DNA of 64,000 nt. It comes from Cryptomeria japonica (taxonomy: Eukaryota > Streptophyta > Pinopsida > Cupressales > Cupressaceae). The stretch is from assembly GCF_030272615.1 (NCBI RefSeq), contig NC_081409.1, forward strand, positions 208,119,190 to 208,183,189. The letters are read 5' to 3'. Below the pieces are notes generated by a model, which was not told the origin of the DNA, made no database searches, and saw only the letters and a list, made by a program, of their open reading frames with translations. This document shows, in pieces, positions 1 to 10,132 of the stretch (position 1 is the first letter of the stretch; every line of letters starts with the position of its first letter). Made by a program: the position numbers and the translations under genes.

Positions 1-689
1 CCTGAAATGCTTACTAAGAGTGATGAAATTCAAGGATAGCTATATGGCCACTATTTCAGGTTGCTATTTAGTATTTTGAAATAAGGTATCATGTTTATCA
101 CATCAAATTGTGAAGGAAATTGATGACAAATGTGCATAGCAAGGTTTTATACTAGACCAAATAAGTCAAGGTGCATTTGGTATGAAAGAGAACTAAAACA
201 CAATTCTAACGCAACCAATGGTGTGGAAATTAGAGTTCCCTAGCTCAAGATGTGAAAGATTAAGTATGAAATGTAGAATTAGGGTTCTAAAGAAAAGATT
301 AACTTAAATAGTGAAAGTGACACTATTCATTTTTCTCATTCACTTTTTATCTTGTAGTATAGAGGAGGAGCCCACATAGCAGAAAATGCCACATCAATGA
401 CATGAAGTGCCTTCTCGAATGGAGATTCTAAGGCAGTCAATCATTGAGGATGTTTTGATAGAAGAGGTAGGCCTACCAAAACTATACCCTGGTGATTTAC
501 TACATTGTGACTGGTAAGGTAGCTGTCAAAACCCTAGATTTGACAAGGACCATCTTGAATGGGTGCCATGGTCCCCTTAGGGTGCCATGGTCCTAAAAAA
601 GGGGCACTAGGTGGCACTCATGGGGTTAGGATAGGTTTTGTGATGATTTTTATATTGAGGATACTAATACATGATGTTTTATTTTGTAG
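1..689. other. Left edge, no gene recognised
   Basis: No coding similarity seen on either strand. The one notable item is a 14-bp direct repeat, GGGTGCCATGGTCC, at 561-574 and 580-593. It resembles the GGACC/GGTCC hairpin motifs in the gypsy LTRs near 9314, 11829 and 20475. A TTTTGTAG just before 690 could be a splice acceptor for the pseudogene that follows, but this is speculative. Confidence 0.4.
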
Positions 690-1700
690 GAGTTACCGTG
701 CTTATGGGAACATACCACTGGACTGATATACATCCATTTGCAGAGCCAGATTTCTCAGTTGTCACGAGAGGGTAAGAGACTTCTTCATGTTGTAGGCTTG
801 TGGTGGGTATGTTGCATGCCCGCTATCAAGCTTCATGGGCCAATTCTAATGACCTTGATGGAGAGGTGGCACTTGGATATATATCTACATTCTTTCTACC
901 AGTTGGAGAGATGACAATGACATTGGAGGATATATACTACATCTTGTGACTATCATTGAGGGGAAGGATTGTAAGATATCACACCACTCATGAGAAGAGA
1001 TGAAGAGAGGGAAAGTATATTGCATTGATAGACCCACACATGGAGAGACAAGGGGTCAAATTCTCATGCAATGGCTACTGCATCTGACAAGTGTCATTCT
1101 GCTAGTGAGGAGATTGATGATTACTATAGTGGTGTTGGCCCTATGTCTTGATGGGAAAGGAGGTCATATGCACTGAGGATCGACACATGCCATTCAAAAG
1201 ATAAAGGAGCTCTGTATTATGTTTGCATGGGGATGCAATATGCTAGCACATCTCTACCATGACTTGGGAGATTATACACATGGTGAGGGGAAGAGTTTGA
1301 TATCATGAACACTATATATCTAGATGTTCGGGCACATTACATGTATGAGGCCAACTGGGCTCCTAGTTGATGTTGATATTGATGCTCCCTAAGCTCATGT
1401 GTTCTTATGCATGATATCTTGGTAGAGTGATGACTTACTATACTGGAGGGTTATGATTGACTACTTGTAGTTGGATGACATTGTATGAAGACCTTATACA
1501 CAAATGGCCACTTGTCCAGGTCAATAGGTTCAACTATGACATATGAGGTAGGATAGACTTCTATAGGTTTGACATAGCTATATCATTGTTCCCTTCTATT
1601 CTGATAGAGTGACACGGTAGTTTGGTCTAGAGTAGGGCTGTCCTTTAGCAGTTTCAATCTACATACAACACTGTTGTAGTGCCATGAGACAAAGAGTGAT
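690..1700 (+). pseudogene. Plant mobile domain (PMD) pseudogene
   Basis: Several blocks in different + frames match the PMD family, found in Arabidopsis MAIN/MAIL1 and in transposon-borne proteins. One frame from 828 reads KLHGPILMTLMERWH. A shifted frame from 884 reads STFFLPVGEMTMTLEDIYYI, the family's hallmark FHLP-GEMT-TLEDV block. FAWGCNMLAHLYHDLG follows near 1222-1270, matching the YAWG-A-LAHLYR-L block. LDDIV-RPYT lies near 1475-1500, broken by a stop. At least two frameshifts and several stops show it is dead. It lies tail to tail with the minus-strand gypsy pol that ends at 3287. Tat-lineage elements can carry an extra antisense ORF between pol and the 3' LTR, so it may be part of that element; it could equally be a separate transposon. 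Confidence 0.72.
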
Positions 1701-1740
1701 ACTTAGACCTATTGCAGATGAGATATAGATTATAGATAAA

Positions 1741-1778
<38 letters not shown>

Positions 1779-3286
1779 GGGAGACATATATGTTCCCCTA
1801 CTCCTGGTTGTTGTTGGGGTTCAGTGGAGCTATGTGACATGATGCGAGAGGAGATTCCTAGGAGATGTCTTTCCTCTAGACTACCAAAGAGGGAATCTCA
1901 ATCCTTGGGTGAGATTGGTTTATTCACACAATGAGAATAGAAGATATGAGGATTCTACGGAGCCAAGTGATGAGGATGATGATTAGGGAGATGAGAAGGA
2001 TTAGGAGGATGTGCTTGATCATATGGGAGATGAGATTGGAGCCATGTACCCTCCACCATGAGAGGATAGGGGACCAGATGCAGCGAGAGATGAGGAAGAG
2101 GTAGCCTTGCAAAGGGTGAGCTTGAGGCTATGTAGCTCATCACCATCAGTGCCACATCTTGAGACACAGAGGTAGTACGAGCAAAAAGAGAGTAGCAAGG
2201 TAGTGCCATAGACTATAGTAGCTTAGGCTCCCACCTCATCTGATCCTACTTAGTAGGAGGGGATCCAAGTAATAATTTTTTAAAAGAATTATATTTGAAT
2301 TTGATTATATGATGATATATATGTATGACATCCTCCCTCTCTTTATAGTCAACATGCAAGGATGGTGTGACTTTATCTATCACATGCTTGGTGACATCAT
2401 CACTAAATTGTGCATTTCATAGTCCCTCTTAGATCACACGTAGATCACAATTGAGTGTTGGGTGGCATGAGGATTTTTTTTATGCATTTAGAATGGAGAT
2501 AGAGCTCGGGTGATAGGAGAGAGAAACTACAACGTGAGCTTACAGAAATCCGTATGGAGTCAATGATGTATAGGGGTACAGTGATGGATCGAGATAAGAG
2601 GATCTCATCAAGGAGTCACTCGCGTTACACATCTACCTATCGAAACACACCCATGGGACCACAATAATGGAGGCTAAAGGGATCAGACAACCACCATCCA
2701 TAAAGTTGGTGATATGAATACCATATTTTGTACTAGTGGCTTGATATGTATTTGTTGTATCTAAAGATTTTTGTTATATATATATATAATGATATTTTGT
2801 CTCAAATGTGTTCCTTTAATTACAAAACAATGTGTCATATCACTTTGATTTAAAGTAAGAAATCTTGAGATTTTTATATGTCGAATTAAATACTCATGTG
2901 ATTGATTGCTCAATACTTTCGTGATTAAATTGATACATGTGTGATTTAACTAAACAACTAAGTGTTTAATTAAATGCTACAAGTGATGATGTAATGTATT
3001 TATGTTAAAGGACATGGCTAATGTGATCTATTAAAGTCTTAATTAAACACAACATGATGTAATCTAACATAATACATAAAGAAAATTGAATGATAAGCTA
3101 GCATAACAAAATGTAAATTCCTAAGAAATTACATAATGAATTCAAGACAACCAAAGCTAAAGATTTTTGTTGAGAGTGAAGAAATGAATATTAATTATCT
3201 AATATCATATGCTTTAATGAAGACATGCTAACATATTACTCAATTAAGTTGAAAATCAAAGTAGAGAAAGAAAGGAAGGAAAAATT
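1701..3286. other. Intervening sequence between PMD remnant and gypsy pol
   Basis: Contains the microsatellite, degenerate sequence that may be the PMD tail (to about 2700), then AT-rich sequence. No 3' LTR for the minus-strand gypsy element was found here. Short minus-strand ORFs near 1924-2209 look random and low in complexity. Confidence 0.4.
1741..1776. repeat. (GAT)12 microsatellite
   Basis: Twelve perfect GAT units, followed by further GAT/GAG-rich sequence. In one + frame it would encode poly-Asp just after the recognisable PMD blocks, so it may have begun as an acidic tail. Confidence 0.95.
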
Positions 3287-4290
3287 CTAAGTATAATATC
3301 TACAAATATGCATAGCATTTATGGGTTCCTTAGGAGGCGTACCTTCCATAGCTACTATTTTGTAAGCATGTAATCCATATACATCAGTGATGATGTCTGG
3401 TCGAAGCTAGTTTAGACTAAAATTTTATTTTTCTTCCAGCAAAGCATTCGTGTTGCACTGATTCTCATATAGTACCCAATCACCCACAGAGAAATAACAT
3501 TGCATAACCTTTCCATTGTAGCTTCATTGTAAAACCTTATGATAAGTTTGAATATGCTCAAGAGAATGTATGCACTATTCATAAAAAATTTCAAGTTTTT
3601 GGAGATTTTGTTCTCAAAACGAAGGATCATCAATTATCCCCTTAAGAGATATTTTTAGAGAAGGAATCTCCAACTTCAAAGACATAATTGTGTTAGCACC
3701 ATAAACAAGATTGTAAGGAGTAGTACCAGTAGTTATGTGAACACTTGTTTGATAGGCCCAAAGAACATAATTCAACTGAGTATACCAATACTTACCATGC
3801 TTATTTATATTTTTATGAAGAATTTGTTCAATGATCCTATTAGAAGCTTCAACTTGACCATTTGATTGAGGATAGTATGGCATAGAAAAATGATGGTGAA
3901 TGTGATATTTCTCAAGGAACTTCTTCATGTATTTGTTCTTAAATGAGGTACCATTATTAGAAATCAAAGTGGAAGGTATACCAAATCAAGAAATAATATT
4001 GTCTAGAAGAAATTGACAGATTACATCAATGGCAATGGATCGAAGAGGAATGAATTTTACCCACTTTGTAAAATAATCTATGCTGGTAAGAATGAAAGTA
4101 TGTCCTTGGGAAGGAGGGGAAATTTTAACAATAAGATCCAAACCCCATAAAGAAAAGGGCCAAGAGGCCACTTGCAACCTAAGTTCGTGTGCATGAGCAT
4201 GAATAAAAGTGTTGTGTTGTTGACATTGATGACACTTTTTGACAAAGGAAAAGGAATCTATTTCTATAGTTTTCCAATAGTATCTCATTT
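3287..4290 (-). pseudogene. Integrase of Tat-lineage gypsy element
   Basis: The N-terminal part (4288 to 3986) has the zinc-binding remnant CHQCQQ, then WPFSLWGLDLI with the first catalytic Asp, then DYFTKWVKFIPL. The core continues at 3967 with ISNNGTSF, where the usual TDNGT has Asn for the second catalytic Asp, and PYYPQSNGQVEASNR, which keeps the catalytic Glu. WAYQTSVHITTGTTPYNLVYG follows. The C-terminal end is readable near 3400-3290 as VYGLHAYKIVAMEGTPPKEP, then a short tail and a TAG stop. Frame changes between the pieces and the lost Asp make it non-functional. Confidence 0.88.
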
Positions 4291-4749
4291 AAAGTAATCT
4301 TAGAACTAAAGATTTACCACCAAAATACCCCCTACAAGCCCCTAAATATGCCTCCTCAAGGGCCATAGGGATCTCATTTTTGTTAAGACAACAAAGGAGA
4401 CCATTATAAACCCTTCTATAGAGGACATGGGAAAGAATAATATAGTGCACAATGAGCTCATGATTTATAGCTCTAGTTTTTTTACTTGTAAAATCCACAA
4501 AAGTACCATCAGTCAAATATTGTGAGATATGAGAGTATCATTCATCAAAATCAAAATAATAACAAGCCAATTCTTTAGGACTATCAATAATAGTAGGAGA
4601 AAAAAGGTTATGAATAATAAATTGATAATCCACACAAGGATATTCAAGGGATATGAGATAATTTGCACTTGCCATTGCATCTGCATGTCAATTGTCTTTC
4701 TGAGGGATAGGTTCTATGGTGTAAGAAGTGAACTCATCTAAAAATGATA

Positions 4750-5125
4750 AGTCCAAGTCACGATATTGTGATAATTTGTCTTTTGTTTAGCTTAACAAGT
4801 TCCCGTAAGTTATCTTATAATCAATTGTGAATCATGATAGATGCACAAATGTTGAACGTTAAGAGATAAAAGCCAATTTTGGACCAGTAATAAGGGCTTC
4901 ATACTTAGAGATATTTTTAGTACAAAGGAAATTGAGATGATAGGATAAAGGGATTGGTTTTCTTGGAGGTAGTGTTAAAATAACACCAGCACCTAAACTA
5001 GGTTGACACTTATATCCATCAAAATACAATTCCCAGGTTTTATCAATATCAATAGGAAGAAAAAAGTCATCAAGAAAGTACTCTTGATTAGGTAGAGTAA
5101 GAAGATAAGGAGCATCAAACAAATG
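4750..5125 (-). pseudogene. Second (archaeal-type) RNase H of gypsy element
   Basis: The block 5122 to 4859 reads WELYFDGYKCQPSLGAGVIL and ends with NISKYEALITG, giving the catalytic Asp of FDG and the Glu of YEAL typical of this domain. Further on, IYHDSQLIIR matches the next conserved Asp segment but is followed by stops. It lies between the RT/RNase H and integrase, where Tat elements carry their extra RNase H. Function in the live ancestor: degradation of the RNA strand during reverse transcription. Confidence 0.85.
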
Positions 5126-5239
5126 GTCAGTTAAAGCTTGTCCTTTAATTGATTTTTAAGAAACAAATTTAAGGCCAAATTTATTTAACATCATAACCAA
5201 TTTTACTAAGTGTCTTGAAATATTAGTTTTAGAAAAGAG

Positions 5240-6425
5240 GCATTTTAAAGGATCAATTTGATGATAACAGGTGTCTCAACATTCAAAAGATAATGTCTCA
5301 ACTTCTGAGTTTCAAAAACAAAAGCAAGACATTGCCTTTCTATTGGAGTATATTGAATTTCATAATCGAGTAAATTGTGGTTTATATAATGAAGTAGACA
5401 TTCTTTACCATCAATATTATATGTTCTAATAAATCTACGATAGTGTGAGAAGAAGCAATAGTGTAAAGAAGGAAAGGTTGAGTAGGGATAACAGGTTGGA
5501 AGATAGGAGGATTAGCCAAATAAGTTTTTAGATCCTTAGAAGCGTTTTGACAATCCACATTCCATCAAAAGGTAGTATCTTTCTTAAGCAATTGAGTGAA
5601 AGGGAAAGTTCAATCTGCAAGTTGTGATACAAACCTATGAATAGCCTAAATTTTTCCTTGTAATATTTGCAATTGAGAGATATATCGAGGAGGCGACAGT
5701 CTTACTATGAAATCTATTTTCTTTACACCCACCTTAATACCACAATGCAACAATATGAATCCTGATAGTTTCTCATTATCCACACCAAAAACATATTTTT
5801 AGGGATTCAAGAGCATGTTGTATCTAAAAATTCTTTCAAAGATTTGGCAAAGGATCCTAACATAGTCTTGACAAGAGATAGATTTAGCTAGGATATCATC
5901 AACATAATCTTCTAAGATTTTATGCATGTAACCATGCAAGATGAGAGTCATAGCACTTTAATAGGTAGCGCCAATATTTTTCAACCCAAAAGGCATAACA
6001 ACCCAACAAAACATACCCCAAGGAGTGGTGAAAGCAATTTTTAACTAAGCTTGAGGATTAATAAAGATTTGATTGTATCCTGAGAAACCATCCATAAAGG
6101 ATAACAAATCATGACCAATAATAGAATTTACTATCATATTGATGTTCGTAAGTTCAAAATCATCCTTCAAAGAAGCCTTATTGAGATCTTGAAAATTAGT
6201 GCCCATTTGAATCTTGTTATCGAGTTTATCAATGACAACAATATTCAAAATCCAAGGGGAATAATCAATGGAGTAAATGAAGCTAGCTTCTAGGAGTTTT
6301 TCAATTTCAGCTTTGACAAGAAAAGCTATTTTGAGATTCCTTTCTCTAATCTTCCGCTTCACGAGTTTAGCATCAAAAATTAATATAATGTTGTGAGTCA
6401 CAATCTTAGGATCAATGCTAGTCAT
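5240..6425 (-). pseudogene. Reverse transcriptase and RNase H of Tat-lineage gypsy
   Basis: The RT amino end (6425 to 6045) contains MGTNFQDLNKASLKDDFEL and LLSFMDGFSGYNQIFINP, the conserved DFRDLNKA and catalytic-Asp blocks. After a frame break, the catalytic YVDD is encoded at 5906-5895 on the minus strand. The connection and RNase H H1 part is readable to about 5240 but carries many stops. KDTTF-WNVDCQNA marks the RT/RNase H transition near 5560. The polymerase Asp pair is kept, yet the frame is broken in several places. Confidence 0.88.
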
Positions 6426-6813
6426 ATCAGAGTAAATCCAAGCAAATATTTTATGGAATTCATGTAATAAGATAAAATATTCTAGTTGTTCATCATCATT
6501 TTCCTGATCTTTATGATTTTCTCTTCATTGTATAGATCCATTTTAACATCAATGGTATCACTCACAAGAAGATTAATTTGCTGGGGAATATACATTGGTT
6601 GAGGAAATTAATTTAGCATCTCATCATTATCATTGTCTAATTTAGTATCATTCCCAAAGTATGCTTCAATATTCAAACAATAGGGAAGTCCATGATTATG
6701 GTGATAGCAAGGAACATTGTCATAAACTCCTAAAAACTCAACCAAGGAATCATCAATAGAAAAGATATCCAAGCACAATGGATGAGAGTTGGAATTAGTG
6801 TATTTAGGGTGTA

Positions 6814-7240
6814 TTAATGAAAGTGAATTAGAAGAGAAGATGAAATTGACATTAAGGGATGGTCTCTTAGACGCTTTGGTGGGCTTAAAGGGATTGTATT
6901 AAAGTGATTGTATCCAAGTCTAAAAGATGTTTCACAAAAATGATTCTCTAAAGGAACCTTTATCCCTTTTACATGTGCACCACAATAATTGCCATTATAT
7001 CCACTCTTAGCCAAGATGTCAAAACTAAGACCATAAAGAGCAACCATTTGTAAGGGAAGGTGGGGCCTCATATGTCGAAATGCCATAATTAGTTGAAGTA
7101 GAAGAAGTTCTGGATTTTGAAGTATCCACAAAGTTGTTACTAAGTTGTTTAGACAAAGTGGGTTGCTTTTGAGATTCAACCATGTCATCCCCCTTTTCTA
7201 TATTAGGTTCTCTTGGGGAGACTTTATATTCACCCACAAA
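6814..7240 (-). pseudogene. G-patch domain segment after the protease
   Basis: Around 7035-6940 the minus strand encodes GLSFDILAKSGYNGN, then a CGAHVKGIKVPLE stretch. This fits the G-patch pattern of a glycine-rich GF-hh-K-GY-G-G-LG core followed by GI--P. The + element at 25825-25905 has the same segment in the same relative place, which supports a real domain. G-patch domains bind nucleic acid or helicases, and betaretroviruses carry one at the C-terminus of their protease. The stretch from 7240 to 7025 is a low-complexity linker with a frame overlap. Confidence 0.66.
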
Positions 7241-7252
7241 AGAAGGTGTAAA

Positions 7253-7900
7253 CTATAAAGACCCCCAATCATCTCCTGAGAGTACTTCCTCAGATGAAGA
7301 AGTATCTTTAAGAGAAGATGGTGATTCCGTTTGAGTAGAAGAGGAATCAAGAGTACTTGAAGAAGTAGGAGTAATTGGAAAATAAGTAGAAATACTTGAA
7401 CAAGATTTGGAAGATGAGGTTTGCAAACAAGATTGTAATTTGGTACCAACGTGGAAAGTATACATCTTTTTGTTGTAAATAAATTTAAAATTTCTATGAA
7501 GAGTAGAAGGAACAACTTGCATACAATGAATCCAAGGTCATCCTAACAAAATATTGTAGGCAAGATTATCAAGCATGACATGAATAAGTGTAGGTGAAAT
7601 AATAGGTCCCACCTTAATAGGCAAGGTTATAGTACCTAAAAAATCTCTAGCAACATTTTCAAATCCACAAATAGAAAGAGAATCGAGTTTAATAAGAGAA
7701 CTATCCATATTTATCTTACGCAATAGATCAATGCTACAAAAATTAAAGCCAGAGACATTGTCCACAAGGGTTCATATTATAGAATTACCATTAATAAGGA
7801 TAACAATCAAAAGAGGATCATATTGATGTTGAATCTCTTGAGAGGGTAACTCATCCTATGTGTACACAATCTGAGCTTTAGGTGTTGCCATGGAGTCAAT
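7253..7900 (-). pseudogene. Retropepsin-like aspartic protease of gypsy element
   Basis: The minus strand from 7765 to 7538 reads NVSGFNFCSIDLL at the active-site flap, where the DTGSG of the sister element is degraded to DNVSG. It ends with HVMLDNLAYNILLG, the conserved second psi-loop (NILLGRPW). The next frame continues MQVVPSTLHRNFKF, typical of sequence just after ILLGRPW in Tat elements. Upstream, near 8060-7990, EYDIIEKLKATTAKIS matches the conserved segment that precedes the protease. Serine- and threonine-rich sequence then links it to the G-patch. Stops and a frameshift disable it. Confidence 0.82.
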
Positions 7901-8961
7901 TAAAGGCGCCACATTATTAGGTGTCACTGCAGATGAAACATCTAAAGTTTTTAAGGCATCTTGTAACATTCCATGATGTGTAGATGAAGAGATATCTTAG
8001 CAGTAGTAGCTTTAAGTTTCTCAATAATATCATACTCTTTACCAAGATGTTGTGATATACGAGGTGTTGGTGGAAGAATAGGTTGAGAAGTAGGAATTGA
8101 AGAAGGAATAACCAAAGGAGGATTAGGTTGATTATTGTTTCATGTATTACATATGTGAGAAACCAAAATATAACTCACTTGGGTAATCTATTTAGATACT
8201 CATAAGGAATATTGGTGGGATAACCTCCTTATGTGTAATAGCTAGCTTATTAGGAGTGCAAAAGGAATCATTAGTATAACCACCTTAAACCACAAAGAGA
8301 AGCTTGTTAAGAGGTTGAGATCTTGGAGGACTAGCACCTTGAACCACAAGCATGGGTTTATCAGGAGGTGTTTGAAAGTTAAGTTCATTCACATTTATCA
8401 TGTTAATAAATCTTTTAGATGTTTAAAGATTGTTTGAAGAAGTTTTAGTAGACATGAAATCATAAAAAACATCATCTAGCATAACATATTCATGACTACT
8501 AAATGGTTTATGTTTGGACTCAAAAGGAGACAATTCATCATAAAGTTGATTGTCATAAACCACTATGTTACTATATTTGGAGGATGATTTAATAAGAATA
8601 ACTTCATGAGAAGAGTCATCCAACTTATTTTCATCATCACTACAAAATGGTATAGTAACTATGTTGATTAGTCTTTGGCAAAATGTTGGTTTAGAAGCTT
8701 TGGTATACATTAAATCATCAACAACTTCATCAATTTATTCCTTATTAAATGTATAATCATCATAAGTAAATGCATTATCATATGAATGAAAATCTTGCAA
8801 ATAAAGATCTGATGTGATTGAAACACTAACTTTGGAAATGAAAAATACAAATAAAACTAAAAAACACACAATTCATATAACAATTTTTTGAATTTTTTTA
8901 TATTTTTGATATAAAATAAACATGCAATAACAAGCTCTAATCAAAAAATGCAAATGTAGAA
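7901..8961 (-). pseudogene. N-terminal region of gypsy polyprotein, no capsid recognised
   Basis: A minus-strand frame from 8710 to 8423 (95 codons) is rich in Ser, Asp and Lys and resembles no domain I know. It lies where the + element has its unusual 242-residue N-terminal segment. I see no retrotransposon gag capsid fold signature between the PBS and the protease, so the capsid may be lost, strongly diverged, or supplied in trans. From about 8870 the sequence is AT-rich leader up to the PBS. Confidence 0.4.
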
Positions 8962-8962
8962 A

Positions 8963-8976
8963 GGTTCGGTTCACCA
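8963..8976 (-). other. Primer binding site of the minus-strand gypsy element
   Basis: Minus strand reads TGGTGAACCGAACC, three T residues after the LTR end (CACA at 8980). The TGG start complements a tRNA CCA end. The + element has TGGTGAACTTGACGTG with the same 3-nt spacer at 23849. The exact tRNA was not identified. Confidence 0.75.
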
Positions 8977-9313
8977 AAATGTGATGGATAAAAATGGAAT
9001 CAGGTAGTTTAGGTCCTAATCCCACTTTCATTCATACATTGGAATATGAAAGCACCTAAGGAAGTGGTCATCCTTGGGTAAATTCTTGTGAAAGAGAGTC
9101 AAGGGATACTTTTAAGGTTTCTATTCCTTCACTGATATGCAAGAGAATGTGTTGAATGTAAGAGAATGCCAAACTAAGCTAGTAGGATGAATGAAAACAA
9201 CTATAACAACAATGATAACTATATCATATAGAAGCATAATTGAGACAATGTATAGATCTAAGAATAGGGAACTGGTGTGCACCCGTGACAGAAATCTGAG
9301 CTTGATTTGATAG

Positions 9314-9338
9314 GACCAAGGTGTTGGGCACCTTGGTC
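9314..9338. repeat. Perfect 10-bp inverted repeat in LTR
   Basis: Arms GACCAAGGTG (9314-9323) and CACCTTGGTC (9329-9338) with a 5-nt loop. A second, imperfect copy lies at 9426-9450 (arms GACCAAGGCG and TGCCCTGGTC). Confidence 0.9.
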
Positions 9339-10132
9339 TTAGAGGCCAAACTTAGCTACAAACTAGAGGGTTGAAATATGAGATTTTATGAGAGCTTCCT
9401 GCAAAATTTGAGGTTGACTAAGGAGGACCAAGGCGTGGGGTGCCCTGGTCACTAAGATCCAAGTCTATATTCTAGTGATGGGTCTATGTCTACTTGTTGA
9501 GATCTCCTGGAAATTGACTACTTCGATGGAAACCTGTAACTACACCCGCAAGCTGGAAAATGGTATGCTTGTGGCTATAGAGGGTTTTACCCTAGTCAAA
9601 CCCCTTGATTTGGTGATTTCCACCTCCACAAATAACCAATATTGTATCAAAAAGTGTGTGTTCCCTATAATCTCACATGTTTTTAAGATTCCTATGAGCT
9701 AAATGCAAACTCGAGTTCTACCCTATGTTTTGAGTAAAAACCCTAAAATGAGTGAAATAAAATTGCTTCAAATCACAAATGTAATATGGATCTAAAGCAA
9801 TAATGGAAACCTCAAAATCAATGATGTGTAGATCTAAAACTTAAAAAGAGATATGAAAATAACATGAAATCATACCAAATCCTAAGGAAGAGGTACAAGC
9901 CAATCAACAGTCGGTGATCTCCTTATTATTCTTCAATATCTCTTAAAGATTCCAGATAAAAAATATTGATGAAGACTTGATTGATGAAATGAATTTTCCG
10001 ATTTAGACTCCACATAAAAATTGCTCTTTCACTTCACAAGGATCTCCTTTTCAATTGTTAGATTGGGATCCTTAAATGAGGGAAAGAAAAGCTTTATAAA
10101 TGAAACCCTAATTTTAAATTTGATAATATTTT

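Noticed and set aside
1924-2209. Minus-strand ORFs of 62 and 84 codons
   Set aside because: Low-complexity shadows opposite the acidic tail region of the PMD remnant; no domain.
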